In this document: positions 8,382 to 17,247 of the stretch, piece by piece
How positions within the stretch are numbered: position 1 is the stretch's first letter
How the letters are laid out: every line of letters starts with the position of its first letter
DNA from: CAYRWR01 sp964428015
Lineage (GTDB): Bacteria > Spirochaetota > Brevinematia > Brevinematales > CAYRWR01
NCBI GenBank assembly: GCA_964428015.1
Contig: CAYRWR010000009.1
Span: forward strand, 30,779-94,778
Direction of reading: 5' to 3'
DNA length: 64,000 bases
Notes under the pieces: model-generated
Seen by the model: only the letters and a program-made list of their open reading frames with translations
Databases searched by the model: none
What the model was told of the DNA's origin: nothing
Made by a program: the position numbers and the translations under genes

Positions 8382-9025
8382 CAAGTTGAGAAGACCTCCT
8401 TGATATCCTGGAAAACTTTGTCAATTGCCTGAGAACCATCTATTCGATGCAGTATTCCTTTTTTGGTATAATAATCCACCAGAGGTAATGTCTGGTTTTT
8501 ATAGACTTCCAGCCTATTTCTCACAGTTACTTCCTGGTCATCTTCGCGGATTATTAAATCTTCACCGCTTTCATCGCACTTTCCCTCTACCTTAGGGGGA
8601 TTGAAGTATATATTATATATCCTTCCGCTATTTTTCGCCACTCTTCGGCCAGTTAATCTTTTAAAAAGCAGGTCCTGATCTACATCCAGTAATACCACAT
8701 GGGTTAAAGGTTTTTGTTTTGACTTTTGATCAAATATTTCAGCCTGAACCATGGATCTGGGAAATCCATCCAGCAGGTAACCTTTCTGACAATCATCCGC
8801 CTGTAATCGTTCCATGACCATATCTATAACTATAGTATCAGGAACCAATTCACCGGAAGACACATATTTTCTTAAAGTGTCAGCCAGTTCACCTTTTCCT
8901 TCTTTTATAGTAGCGCGGAATATATCTCCTGTGGATATATGGGCTATTTTTAAAAGATCACAGAGTCCGTCAGATTGAGTACCTTTCCCACTTCCTGGAG
9001 GACCAATAAAAACAACATTATACAT
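8381..9025 (-). CDS. adk: Adenylate kinase
   Basis: Catalyses ATP + AMP to 2 ADP in the cytosol. The 214 residues start with the P-loop FIGPPGSGKGTQS, then the AMP-binding STGDIFRATI and the DGFPRSMVQAE motif. A long-type LID (about 122-160) follows RLTGRRVAKNSG. The LID lacks the four zinc cysteines seen in many Gram-positive enzymes. It lies between secY and infA without map, which often occupies this position. Confidence 0.97.
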   Translation of the reverse strand: MYNVVFIGPPGSGKGTQSDGLCDLLKIAHISTGDIFRATIKEGKGELADTLRKYVSSGELVPDTIVIDMVMERLQADDCQKGYLLDGFPRSMVQAEIFDQKSKQKPLTHVVLLDVDQDLLFKRLTGRRVAKNSGRIYNIYFNPPKVEGKCDESGEDLIIREDDQEVTVRNRLEVYKNQTLPLVDYYTKKGILHRIDGSQAIDKVFQDIKEVFST

Positions 9026-9033
9026 GTTTTATC

Positions 9034-10344
9034 CTAAATTTTCTTTTTAAGTTTGGTAAAGAAGCCGTCCATATGATGCATTAGGAGATGTGACTCAACC
9101 TGCTTTAGCGTATCAATTGCCACACCCACCATGATCAGAAGGGATGTACCTCCCATTAAGTATCCCAGAGAAGAAGGAATATTGAGCCATTTAATAACAT
9201 AGGTAGGTATCAATGCAATACTACCCAGGAAAACAGCTCCAGGTAATGTTATACGGTTTAATACAAACCAGATATATTCTTCAGTCTTGGATCCTGGTCT
9301 GATTCCAGGTATAAATCCGCCCTGCTTCCTTAAGCTTTCAGCAATATTATGAGGATTTAATTCGATTTCAGTGTAAAAATATGCAAAAAAGATGATCATG
9401 AGGAAGTAAATCAAAGAATGCAGCCAGGCACCGGTAGACAGATAGGTTTGTACAAACCTATTCAAACCCACTGCGCTGGGGAATCTATTGGCAATCATAG
9501 CCGGGAAGGTTAATATAGCTGAAGCAAAGATAATAGGTATAACTCCGGTAGGGTTGACTTTAAAGGGTAAGAAGGACATCTGGCTGTTAAAACTAGACCC
9601 TGCAACCTGCCTTCTGGTATACTGAATGGGTATCCTGCGCAGACCGGTTTCTTCAAACACAACCAGACCAATAATCACAAAGAAAAGCACGATGACTATT
9701 AACAGGTTCATGGGGTCGGTTGTATCTCCTCTGAATAACTGGAAAAGCGCACCGGGTAATCGGGCAATAATACCTGCCATGATTAAAAGTGAAATACCAT
9801 TACCAATGCCACGTTCAGTGATCTGCTCACCCATCCACATTAAAGTCAATGTGCCGGCAGTTACTGAAAGTACAAACAAAATCACAAACATGGTATCGTT
9901 GATCATCAGGAACTGTTGTCCCTGAGCAGCATTTCTATGAATAAAACTGATACCGAATAAAGTACCCTGAATCAGTGTAACTGCTAAGGTACCTACACGG
10001 CCTATCTGCTGAAATTTTCTTCTACCTTCAGGTCCTTCTTTGAGCATCTGATCTATTGAAGGTACAACTGATTTTAATAATTGCAGGATAATCATAGCTG
10101 TGATATAAGGCATCACACCCAATGAAAATACAGAGGCAGTAGAAAGCCCGCCACCGGTAAGAAGGGAAAGCATCTCTAATAAGCCAGCGCCTGAGTTTCC
10201 TGACTGAGCCAGAAGACTAGCTGCATTCACCCCAGGGACTGTTATATGATAGCCGACTCTGGAAAGAACCAGTATACCAATGGTAAACAGGGCTTTTTTT
10301 CTTAAATCGGGTACCTTGAATATGTTCATAAATGCTTTCAACAT
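9034..10344 (-). CDS. secY: SecY protein-translocase channel subunit
   Basis: Forms the SecYEG channel in the inner membrane. The 436-residue protein has ten predicted hydrophobic segments. It shows LGVMPYITAMIILQLLKSVVP, the conserved G-rich ITERGIGNGISLLIMAGI, and the cytoplasmic loop motif RRIPIQYTRRQV. It ends MDGFFTKLKKKI. It lies in the spc part of the operon between rplO and adk. Confidence 0.97.
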   Translation of the reverse strand: MLKAFMNIFKVPDLRKKALFTIGILVLSRVGYHITVPGVNAASLLAQSGNSGAGLLEMLSLLTGGGLSTASVFSLGVMPYITAMIILQLLKSVVPSIDQMLKEGPEGRRKFQQIGRVGTLAVTLIQGTLFGISFIHRNAAQGQQFLMINDTMFVILFVLSVTAGTLTLMWMGEQITERGIGNGISLLIMAGIIARLPGALFQLFRGDTTDPMNLLIVIVLFFVIIGLVVFEETGLRRIPIQYTRRQVAGSSFNSQMSFLPFKVNPTGVIPIIFASAILTFPAMIANRFPSAVGLNRFVQTYLSTGAWLHSLIYFLMIIFFAYFYTEIELNPHNIAESLRKQGGFIPGIRPGSKTEEYIWFVLNRITLPGAVFLGSIALIPTYVIKWLNIPSSLGYLMGGTSLLIMVGVAIDTLKQVESHLLMHHMDGFFTKLKKKI

Positions 10345-10370
10345 GCTAATAACCCCTACCTATTAAATCA

Positions 10371-10814
10371 TTAGATCAATTCTATTGTACAACCAGACTT
10401 TTTGAGTAATTCTAAAGCAGCTGCTGATGCGGCATTGACTTTAATTTTAAGATCCTTAACTTCCAGCTTACCATTAGCCAGTAGTTTCACAGGGGCACCA
10501 TTATCTTTTATCAAACCCTTGCTCAGCAAAGATTCTTCGTTAATTGTTGCTCCATCTTTAAAGGTATTCAATGTCGCCACATTGATAATGTTATAAACCA
10601 ATTTATTCATGGGTTTGAAGCCACGTTTTGGAATACGACGATACAGAGGCATCTGTCCGCCTTCAAAATAAGCAGGGAGAGATCCGCCACTTCTGCTTTT
10701 TTGTCCTTTGTCACCGCGTCCACAAGACTGACCTGTGCCGTTTCCGGTTCCGCGTCCAATTCTGGTCTTTTTCTTGGTAGAGCCGGGATTAGGGCTTAAT
10801 TCAAACAAGCTCAT
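10371..10814 (-). CDS. rplO: 50S ribosomal protein L15
   Basis: Late-assembly large-subunit protein. The 147 residues begin with the Gly/Arg-rich extension RIGRGTGNGTGQSCGRGDKG and carry FEGGQMPLYRRIPKRGFKP. The body ends AASAAALELLKKSGCTIELI. It follows rpsE by only 12 bases, so rpmD (L30), normally between these genes, is missing here. Confidence 0.97.
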   Translation of the reverse strand: MSLFELSPNPGSTKKKTRIGRGTGNGTGQSCGRGDKGQKSRSGGSLPAYFEGGQMPLYRRIPKRGFKPMNKLVYNIINVATLNTFKDGATINEESLLSKGLIKDNGAPVKLLANGKLEVKDLKIKVNAASAAALELLKKSGCTIELI

Positions 10815-10826
10815 TTCTCTCTCCTT

Positions 10827-11354
10827 TTACTGTACATTGCCGTAAACTTCGGCAATGGTTTTATCTCTTTTCGCGGCAATCTTTTCAATATCCATAAGGC
10901 TAAAAAGCCCCTGCATAGTTGCTTTAACCAGGTTGACAGGATTACTGGAACGGAGGGATTTAGTCAAAACATCCTGAATTCCCACTAATTCCAGAACCGG
11001 TCGCACACCACCACCGGCAATTACACCTGTACCTTTGGTAGCAGGTTTGATTACGATTTCACAGCCTTTAAAACGGCCCATAACTTCATGAGGTATGGTA
11101 TTGCCTTTTACCAGAATGGGTTTAGCGTTGGCAATAGCTTTATCTTTTGCCTTTCGAATAGCATCAGCAAGTTCATTGGCTTTTCCATATCCCAGGCCAA
11201 CTTTACCTTTTCCATTACCCACCACAACAATGGCGTTGAAACGGAATCTTTTTCCACCACGGGTGACTTTTGCGGCACGACGCAGGCTTACAACCTTTTC
11301 ATCCCACTCGCTTTTTACTTCTTCTTTCTTTTCTCTTCTTCTATCACCAGCCAT
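10827..11354 (-). CDS. rpsE: 30S ribosomal protein S5
   Basis: Small-subunit body protein that affects decoding fidelity. The 175 residues have the double-stranded RNA-binding-like domain (VTRGGKRFRFNAIVVVGNG) and the C-terminal domain (GTGVIAGGGVRPVLELVGI, SSNPVNLVKATMQGL). The start has GAGG upstream and lies 12 bases after rplR. Confidence 0.97.
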   Translation of the reverse strand: MAGDRRREKKEEVKSEWDEKVVSLRRAAKVTRGGKRFRFNAIVVVGNGKGKVGLGYGKANELADAIRKAKDKAIANAKPILVKGNTIPHEVMGRFKGCEIVIKPATKGTGVIAGGGVRPVLELVGIQDVLTKSLRSSNPVNLVKATMQGLFSLMDIEKIAAKRDKTIAEVYGNVQ

Positions 11355-11366
11355 TGGTCACCTCGT

Positions 11367-11732
11367 TTAGAATTTTATACCGGCTTCACGGCAGGTATCT
11401 GCCAGAGCCTTTATCTTGCCATGATATAAAAGCCCATTTCTATCAAATACAATAGTATCGATTTTTAAAGCTTTTAATTTCTTAGCAATACCTTCTCCAA
11501 CTTTTTTTGCTGATTCAATATTATTGCCCAGTTTTTTTCCTGCCAGATCTTTGGAAATGGAAGAATAGGAAGCCAGCACTTTATTATTGACATCAACAAC
11601 CTGCACATACAGGTATTTATTGCTTCTGGTTACAATCATCCTGGGACGATCGGTAGACATCTTAAGATGCTTTTTGCTTCTCAGCTTAGTCTTTACATAT
11701 CTTTTGTTTTTTGCTTTTACTACATCAATCAT
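11367..11732 (-). CDS. rplR: 50S ribosomal protein L18
   Basis: Binds 5S rRNA in the central protuberance. The 121 residues have the family layout: a basic N terminus (KAKNKRYVKTKLRSKK), RPRMIVTRSNKYLYVQVVD, and the C-terminal FDRNGLLYHGKIKALADTCR. It is preceded by GAGG and lies 19 bases after rplF. Confidence 0.96.
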   Translation of the reverse strand: MIDVVKAKNKRYVKTKLRSKKHLKMSTDRPRMIVTRSNKYLYVQVVDVNNKVLASYSSISKDLAGKKLGNNIESAKKVGEGIAKKLKALKIDTIVFDRNGLLYHGKIKALADTCREAGIKF

Positions 11733-11751
11733 TTTAATGATCTCCTCTCAA

Positions 11752-12294
11752 CTACTTTTTAGCTGATTTTCCTTCTTTCAGCTTCACCACTTCGTTCTGA
11801 TAACGAACACCTTTACCTTTATATGGTTCAGGCGGCTTAACAAAACGCAGGTTAGCAGCTGTCTGCCCCAGAAGATGTTTATCATGGCTCATTAATGTCA
11901 TCAGGTTAGGTGCATCCTGTTTGGCTGTTACACCATTAGGAAGACTAAACGCAACAGGATGAGAGAAACCCACATTCAGGTTGATCTGCTGTCCCTTTGC
12001 TTCCCATTTATAACCCACACCCTGAATGGCCATGGTCATGGTAAATCCTTCTGAAACGCCGATCATTGCATTCTTAATCAGACTCCAGTACAATCCCTGA
12101 TAAGATCTGAAAGGTTTGCTATTTCCTTTACGGTCAACCTGAACGTCTTTATCAGATACTTTTATTGCAACAAAATCTGTCACAAATTTTTCTTCAATTT
12201 TCCCTTTAGGTCCTTCAAAATGGATAACATTTCCGGTTAAGGAAACTTTTACACCAGCTGGAATAGGAAGGTTCTTTTTAGCTAATCTTGACAT
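11752..12294 (-). CDS. rplF: 50S ribosomal protein L6
   Basis: Large-subunit protein near the factor-binding site. The 180 residues start MSRLAKKNLPIPAGVKVSL and consist of two homologous domains. The second carries IQGVGYKWEAKGQQINLNVG and the conserved PPEPYKGKGVRYQNE. It is nine bases downstream of rpsH. Confidence 0.97.
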   Translation of the reverse strand: MSRLAKKNLPIPAGVKVSLTGNVIHFEGPKGKIEEKFVTDFVAIKVSDKDVQVDRKGNSKPFRSYQGLYWSLIKNAMIGVSEGFTMTMAIQGVGYKWEAKGQQINLNVGFSHPVAFSLPNGVTAKQDAPNLMTLMSHDKHLLGQTAANLRFVKPPEPYKGKGVRYQNEVVKLKEGKSAKK

Positions 12295-12303
12295 CTTGAT
12301 CTC

Positions 12304-12690
12304 CTACCAGACATAACACAGGACTTCACCACCGACACCAATAGAGCGGGCTTCTTTTCCCGACATTACACCCTTTGAAGTCGACAGGATAGCAATACCA
12401 TAATTATTAAACACTCGTGGAATACTCTTTTTCCCGGAATAAATACGACGGGAAAGTTTAGAAATTCTTTTAATTCCTTCGATGGCAAAAACGCCTTTAT
12501 CCACATATTTAAGAGTTACTGTGAATGCGAATTTGTCATCCTGGGCATCTTTATAGTCCACAATGTAGCCTTCATTTTTAAGAATACGTAGAATTGCTTC
12601 GATCAGATTCGTCTTTTTGACATTCACTGTCGCGTGACGCTGCATACCCGCATTTCTGATTTTTGTAATGGTATCTCCGATTACGTCCAT
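12304..12690 (-). CDS. rpsH: 30S ribosomal protein S8
   Basis: Binds the central domain of 16S rRNA and in many bacteria autoregulates the spc operon. The 128 residues start MDVIGDTITKIRNAGMQRHA and end in the family signature STSKGVMSGKEARSIGVGGE. It follows rpsN by 14 bases. Confidence 0.97.
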   Translation of the reverse strand: MDVIGDTITKIRNAGMQRHATVNVKKTNLIEAILRILKNEGYIVDYKDAQDDKFAFTVTLKYVDKGVFAIEGIKRISKLSRRIYSGKKSIPRVFNNYGIAILSTSKGVMSGKEARSIGVGGEVLCYVW

Positions 12691-12704
12691 TGCTTACTCC
12701 TGCA

Positions 12705-12890
12705 TTACCAGCTTGATTTAACCACACCAGGAACCAGACCTTCAGAAGCAAACTTTCTGAAACATATACGGCAGATCCCGAAGTCACGCATGTAACCCCT
12801 GGGTCTTCCGCAAATTTGGCAGCGGTTATATTCTCTGACACTAAATTTTTTATCTTTCTTCCACTTAGCAACCATTGATTTTTTGGCCAT
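12705..12890 (-). CDS. rpsN: 30S ribosomal protein S14, zinc type (type Z)
   Basis: A short 61-residue S14 with two CxxC pairs (RCQICGRPRGYMRDFGICRI), the zinc-binding form also called rpsZ. It starts MAKKSMVAKWKKDKKFSVRE and ends GLVPGVVKSSW. It lies in the normal rplE-rpsN-rpsH order. A zinc-free paralogue was not seen here. Confidence 0.97.
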   Translation of the reverse strand: MAKKSMVAKWKKDKKFSVREYNRCQICGRPRGYMRDFGICRICFRKFASEGLVPGVVKSSW

Positions 12891-12902
12891 CTTAACTTAC
12901 CC

Positions 12903-13472
12903 CTATTTCTCTTTAAAAGGCATGCCCATCTTTTTCAGCATGGATAATGCTTCGGCATCGGATTGAGCGGTGGTTACTATTGTAATATCCATCCCTCTGA
13001 CTTTATTAATCTTGTCATAATTTATTTCAGGAAAAATAATCTGTTCTCTGACACCAAAAGTGTAATTTCCTCTGCCATCAAAGCTATTAGGATTAACTCC
13101 CTGGAAATCACGGACACGTGGCAAAGCAACTGAGATCAATTTATCCAGGAAATCATACATGCGGGGTCCGCGCAATGTAGCTTTAACTCCGATAGGCATT
13201 CCTTCTCTCAATTTAAAATTAGAGACGGATTTTTTTGCCATAGTCCGCACACTGGATTGAGCGGCAATAATATTCATTTCTTCTACTGCAGAATCCAGAA
13301 CATTTTTATCACCGGTAGCTTCTCCTACACCCATGTTCAAAACTATCTTGACCAGTCGGGGTATAGCCATAGAAGATTTGTACTTAAACTCTTCCTGTAA
13401 AGATTTAGTTACTTCCTTGTCGTAAAACGACTTCAGCCTGGGAACGTAACTGGTTTTATTCTTGCTTGCCAT
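12903..13472 (-). CDS. rplE: 50S ribosomal protein L5
   Basis: 5S rRNA-binding protein of the central protuberance. The 189 residues contain IPRLVKIVLNMGVGEATGDK, SVRTMAKKSVSNFKLREGMP, VALPRVRDFQGVNPNSFDGR and INKVRGMDITIVTTAQSD. It follows rplX by 13 bases. Confidence 0.97.
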   Translation of the reverse strand: MASKNKTSYVPRLKSFYDKEVTKSLQEEFKYKSSMAIPRLVKIVLNMGVGEATGDKNVLDSAVEEMNIIAAQSSVRTMAKKSVSNFKLREGMPIGVKATLRGPRMYDFLDKLISVALPRVRDFQGVNPNSFDGRGNYTFGVREQIIFPEINYDKINKVRGMDITIVTTAQSDAEALSMLKKMGMPFKEK

Positions 13473-13485
13473 CTTAGCCTCTTAA

Positions 13486-13812
13486 TCAGTTAAATTTAAA
13501 ATCAAGTCCAGCTTTTCGGGCTACCCTGATTTTTTTGCCATCTTTGTCTGCTTCCACGCCAACCCGAACACCTTTACCTGTTTTAGAACAAAGCATCTGC
13601 ACATTGGATAAATGAATAGGAGCTTCTGCTTCCACAAATCCACCATTAGGATAATCATTAGACTTTTTAACAGCCTTTCTTTTCAGGTTGACGCCCTTAA
13701 CCAATATCCGGCTTTTTGAAGGCTGGATCATAAGTACTTCGCCCTGTTTACCCTTATCATCGCCAGCAATAACAATGACAGTATCACCTTTTTTTATCTT
13801 AGATTTTATCAT
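13486..13812 (-). CDS. rplX: 50S ribosomal protein L24
   Basis: Assembly initiator at the 5' end of 23S rRNA. The 108 residues have a KOW motif at the start (KKGDTVIVIAGDDKGKQGEV), then ILVKGVNLKRKAVKKS and GFVEAEAPIHLSNVQM. It is nine bases after rplN. Confidence 0.97.
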   Translation of the reverse strand: MIKSKIKKGDTVIVIAGDDKGKQGEVLMIQPSKSRILVKGVNLKRKAVKKSNDYPNGGFVEAEAPIHLSNVQMLCSKTGKGVRVGVEADKDGKKIRVARKAGLDFKFN

Positions 13813-13821
13813 TGGTATCTC

Positions 13822-14190
13822 CTAAAATACTTCGGGGGCGAGAGATACAATTTTCATGAAATTCTTTTCACGAAGTTCCCTACCTACCGGTCCAAAGATA
13901 CGGGTACCTTTAGGGTCACCCTGTTTGGTTATAAGGACGGCTGAATTTCTATCAAAGCGGATAGAAGAACCATCCTTCCGATTAACTTCTTTTGTGGTAC
14001 GGACAATAACAGCTTTTACTACATCTCCCTTTTTAACAGGAGAGTTAGGAATGGCTGACTTAACAGCTGCGACAATGGTATCACCAATACGAGCATATCT
14101 TCTCTTGGAACTACCATCTACGTGGATACATTCAATAATCTTTGCGCCACTGTTGTCTGCTACGTCCAGTTTAGTGCCTAACATAATCAT
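13822..14190 (-). CDS. rplN: 50S ribosomal protein L14
   Basis: Beta-barrel protein at the subunit interface. The 122 residues start MIMLGTKLDVADNSGAKI and contain the signature VKKGDVVKAVIVRTTKEVNR and GTRIFGPVGRELREKNFMKI. AGGAG lies seven bases before the first ATG, which decides the start over the internal Met3. Confidence 0.97.
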   Translation of the reverse strand: MIMLGTKLDVADNSGAKIIECIHVDGSSKRRYARIGDTIVAAVKSAIPNSPVKKGDVVKAVIVRTTKEVNRKDGSSIRFDRNSAVLITKQGDPKGTRIFGPVGRELREKNFMKIVSLAPEVF

Positions 14191-14211
14191 AGCAATTCTC
14201 CTAAAATGAAG

Positions 14212-14466
14212 CTAGGCTTCTACTTTTTCTAATACTTTAACCAGAGTCCAGCGCTTCCTTTTACTGGTAGGAACAGACTCTTCAATTAACACTTTATCAT
14301 GGAGAGTGCTGATATTCTGTTCATCATGTACCATAAACTTTTTTCTTCTTTTCACAAATTTTCCGTACATAGGATGCTTCTGCAACTCAACAATCTCAAC
14401 TGTTCTGGATTTATTCATTTTATCACTGGTGACAAAACCAATAAACTGCTTTTTATTCTTATCCAT
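14212..14466 (-). CDS. rpsQ: 30S ribosomal protein S17
   Basis: Early-binding OB-fold protein of the 30S body. The ATG at 14466 (MDKNKKQFIGFVTSDKMNKS) is chosen because its reading overlaps the rpmC stop by eight bases (ATGGATAA) with GAGG upstream; a longer frame would lie wholly inside rpmC. The 84 residues include RTVEIVELQKHPMYGKFVKR and VLIEESVPTSKRKRWTLVKV. Confidence 0.95.
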   Translation of the reverse strand: MDKNKKQFIGFVTSDKMNKSRTVEIVELQKHPMYGKFVKRRKKFMVHDEQNISTLHDKVLIEESVPTSKRKRWTLVKVLEKVEA

Positions 14467-14677
14467 TTTTAACCTCTGCTTTCTTTTCAAAATCATGCAG
14501 TAAGGTATTGATCTTAGCAATAGTCTTCCGCAATTCCCTTTTTTCACAAGGATTGGTTGGCTTTTCTATGCCTGCTTTGAATCGGATATCAAGCATCCTC
14601 TTCATAATATCTTCTTTCTGCTTGATCAGTTCATCAGGTTTCAGCTCTCTGAGCTCTCTTGTTTTCTTGTTAGCCAT
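14459..14677 (-). CDS. rpmC: 50S ribosomal protein L29
   Basis: Small helical protein at the exit tunnel, part of the docking site for trigger factor and SRP. The 72 residues carry ELRELKPDELIKQKEDIMKR and CEKRELRKTIAKINTLLHD. Its 3' end overlaps rpsQ by eight bases, suggesting coupled translation. Confidence 0.95.
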   Translation of the reverse strand: MANKKTRELRELKPDELIKQKEDIMKRMLDIRFKAGIEKPTNPCEKRELRKTIAKINTLLHDFEKKAEVKNG

Positions 14678-14687
14678 GCTGCTACCC

Positions 14688-15101
14688 CTAGCTTTCGATT
14701 CTCTTCACAAACTTTACACCGATAGGCATCTTATGTGAAGCGCGGCGAAAAGCTTCTTTTGCTTTCTCTTCATCTACACCGGAAACTTCAAACATAATTC
14801 TTCCAGGTTTTACTACTGCAACCCAACCATCCGGTGCTCCCTTACCTTTACCCATACGCACACCTTCACCCTTCTTGGTAATGGGTTTATCCGGGAAGAT
14901 ACGTATCCAGACTTTTGCGCCTCTTTTCAGATAACGGTTAATGGATACACGACAGGCTTCGATCTGACGGTCAGTTATCCAGGCTTTTTCCAGAGAGATA
15001 ATTCCAAAATCACCAAAAGACACATCTTCGCCTTTATTAGCGTTACCTTTGATGCTGCCTCTCTGCTGTTTCCTGTATTTTACTCTATTTGGTGCTAACA
15101 T
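14688..15101 (-). CDS. rplP: 50S ribosomal protein L16
   Basis: Contacts the A-site tRNA elbow region and 5S rRNA. The 137 residues start MLAPNRVKYRKQQRG and show KRGAKVWIRIFPDKPITKKG, VRMGKGKGAPDGWVAVVKPG and the C-terminal RRASHKMPIGVKFV. It lies 14 bases after rpsC. Confidence 0.97.
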   Translation of the reverse strand: MLAPNRVKYRKQQRGSIKGNANKGEDVSFGDFGIISLEKAWITDRQIEACRVSINRYLKRGAKVWIRIFPDKPITKKGEGVRMGKGKGAPDGWVAVVKPGRIMFEVSGVDEEKAKEAFRRASHKMPIGVKFVKRIES

Positions 15102-15115
15102 TTTCTACTCCTGCC

Positions 15116-15730
15116 TTATCTTAGGATCCAGACTTTGATACCAATAATACCCATTTCAGTCAAAGACTCAGAAATTGCATAATCGATATCTTCCTGGATA
15201 GTACTCAGGGGAATACGTCCATCTTTATATTCTTCTGAACGGGCAATTTCCGCACCGTTAAGACGACCTGAGATACGTATTTTTATACCCTTTGCGCCAT
15301 TTCTCATAGAATTACGTATAGCTTGTTTGATGGCTCTTTTATAGGATATACGTCTTTCCAGCTGTCTGGCAATATCCTGACCCACCACTGAAGCGTCCAG
15401 TTCAGGAGACTTTATCTCTTTTACACTGACCGCAACTTTTTTATCTTTTACAAGCTTGTTCAATTTTTTGGTTATTTCTTCAATCTCCGCACCCTTTCTA
15501 CCAATAATGATACCAGGTTTTGCGGCAGAAATTGTCACATTCACCAATTGTGGAAAACGCGCAATCTCGATTTTTGAAATAAACGCTCTATCGTACTGCT
15601 TTTTCAGGAATTTTCTGATCATATGATCTTCAACCAGGTAGCTCACATAGTCTTTTTCACTGAACCATGTAGACGACCAGGTTTTAGTGGTTCCTAATCT
15701 TAATGCATAAGGATTTACTTTCTGTCCCAT
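15116..15730 (-). CDS. rpsC: 30S ribosomal protein S3
   Basis: Head protein at the mRNA entry channel. The 204 residues start MGQKVNPYALRLG, contain a type II KH domain with the loop PGIIIGRKGAEIEEI, and the S3 C-terminal domain with GAKGIKIRISGRLNGAEIAR. It ends GIIGIKVWILR, shorter than many S3 proteins, which carry a longer tail. Confidence 0.97.
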   Translation of the reverse strand: MGQKVNPYALRLGTTKTWSSTWFSEKDYVSYLVEDHMIRKFLKKQYDRAFISKIEIARFPQLVNVTISAAKPGIIIGRKGAEIEEITKKLNKLVKDKKVAVSVKEIKSPELDASVVGQDIARQLERRISYKRAIKQAIRNSMRNGAKGIKIRISGRLNGAEIARSEEYKDGRIPLSTIQEDIDYAISESLTEMGIIGIKVWILR

Positions 15731-15744
15731 TTTTTCAGCTCCTC

Positions 15745-16104
15745 TTATTCAGCAGTGTTTGCCACAGGCAAACCCACTTTGACAGTAAGATGACTATAAG
15801 GCTTGCGGAGGATATCAGCTCTACCACGAGCCCGGGGCATCATTCTGCGCAGGGTAGGACCCTGGTCAGCAAAAATCGCAACAATTTTCAGTTCATCCGC
15901 ATTCTGATCAGGAAAACGATCTTTAAAATTTGCTCTGGCAGAATGCAGGACTTTATAAGTCATCACCGCACCTTTATTAGGCAGCAATTTTAACGCAGCC
16001 AGCGCATTTTTTACACTCAATTCCTTTATACTTTTGATCACTTTTCTTAGTTTCAGGGGAGAGATTCTTAAATATCTACCTTTAGCTTCGACTACCATGT
16101 TCAT
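15745..16104 (-). CDS. rplV: 50S ribosomal protein L22
   Basis: Lines the exit tunnel with an extended hairpin (PTLRRMMPRARGRADILRKP) where macrolide-resistance changes occur in other bacteria. The 119 residues contain GRYLRISPLKLRKVIKSIK and end YSHLTVKVGLPVANTAE. It follows rpsS by six bases. Confidence 0.96.
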   Translation of the reverse strand: MNMVVEAKGRYLRISPLKLRKVIKSIKELSVKNALAALKLLPNKGAVMTYKVLHSARANFKDRFPDQNADELKIVAIFADQGPTLRRMMPRARGRADILRKPYSHLTVKVGLPVANTAE

Positions 16105-16110
16105 ACTCCC

Positions 16111-16386
16111 TTATTTCTTAGCCTTTTTTGAACCTGCATGCCCTCTAAAAAAGCGGGTGGGTGCAAATTCTCCCAGCTTGTGACCTACCATGTTCTCATT
16201 CACATAAACGGGGATGAATATTTTACCATTATATACCTGTAATGTCAAGCCAATCATCTCTGGGATAATTGTGGAACGGCGGGACCAGGTCTTCATGGTC
16301 TGATTAGCTCCAGCTTCCTGGAGGGCCAGAACTTTCTTGTAGAGATTTGCGTCTACAAATGGTCCTTTTTTTACTGATCTAGACAT
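16111..16386 (-). CDS. rpsS: 30S ribosomal protein S19
   Basis: Head protein paired with S13. The 91 residues start MSRSVKKGPFVDANLYKKV and show TWSRRSTIIPEMIGLTLQVY and NMVGHKLGEFAPTRFFRGHA, the family signature. It follows rplB by 17 bases. Confidence 0.97.
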   Translation of the reverse strand: MSRSVKKGPFVDANLYKKVLALQEAGANQTMKTWSRRSTIIPEMIGLTLQVYNGKIFIPVYVNENMVGHKLGEFAPTRFFRGHAGSKKAKK

Positions 16387-16403
16387 ATATTTCTCCGTTT
16401 ATC

Positions 16404-17237
16404 CTATTTTTTTCTGCGAGAAATGATGTAACGGTTGGTCACCTTACTCTTCTTTCTCGTTCTATAACCCTTGGCAGGTACACCAGTAGGAGACACAGGG
16501 GTCTTATAACCTTTCTGACGTCCACGTCCACCACCATGAGGGTGATCGTGTGTGTTCATGGCTACACCACGAACTTTAGGACGAAATCCCATGTGTCTTT
16601 TTACACCGGCTTTACCAAATACCAAGTTAGAATGTTCAGCGTTACCGACTTCACCCAGTGTGGCAAAACAAGCCTGAAGAACCAGACGTATTTCTCCGGA
16701 AGGCATGCGCAAAGCAGCGTACTTTCCTTCTTTACCATCCAGTTTAGCAAAAGATCCGGCTGAACGTGCCAGCTGTCCGCCTTTGCCTGGTTTGAGTTCG
16801 ATATTATGCAACAAGCTACCTACAGGAATATTTCTGATAGGCAGAGCATTCCCGACTTTGATTTCAACTTTTTCGCCAGCCTGGACACGGTCACCGACCT
16901 TCAGTCCATTGGGGGCTAAAATATAAGCTTTAACTCCGTTCACATAATTCAGAAGGGCAATACGGGCTGAACGGTTGGGATCGTATTCGATTGCAACCAC
17001 TTTTGCTTCTATGTCACGGATGGATCTTTTAAAATCAATCTCGCGATAGAATTTCTTTTCTCCGCCGCCTCTTCTTCTGACTGTTATGCGTCCCAGTGCG
17101 TTTCTTCCATTACCACGGCCTCTTTTGATGCCTGTAATAAGACCTTTTTCAGGTTCAGTCTTGGTGATTTCCGCGAAATCTGAAGAAACCCTGTGACGTA
17201 ATCCGGGTGTAATTGGTTTATAACGTTTGATTCCCAT
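16404..17237 (-). CDS. rplB: 50S ribosomal protein L2
   Basis: Essential for subunit association and peptidyl-transferase structure. The 277 residues start MGIKRYKPITPGLRHRVSS and include GRNALGRITVRRRGGGEK. The universally conserved histidine loop is VAMNTHDHPHGGGRGRQKG near residue 230. It ends with a basic tail. Confidence 0.98.
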   Translation of the reverse strand: MGIKRYKPITPGLRHRVSSDFAEITKTEPEKGLITGIKRGRGNGRNALGRITVRRRGGGEKKFYREIDFKRSIRDIEAKVVAIEYDPNRSARIALLNYVNGVKAYILAPNGLKVGDRVQAGEKVEIKVGNALPIRNIPVGSLLHNIELKPGKGGQLARSAGSFAKLDGKEGKYAALRMPSGEIRLVLQACFATLGEVGNAEHSNLVFGKAGVKRHMGFRPKVRGVAMNTHDHPHGGGRGRQKGYKTPVSPTGVPAKGYRTRKKSKVTNRYIISRRKK

Positions 17238-17247
17238 TTAACTCACC

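Noticed and set aside
9626..9925. Plus-strand 99-residue frame inside secY
   Set aside because: Antisense shadow of the secY membrane-segment codons; no start signal.
12578..12871. 97-residue frame overlapping rpsN and rpsH on the same strand
   Set aside because: It covers the r-protein genes in another frame; both real genes have full family signatures and ribosome-binding sites.
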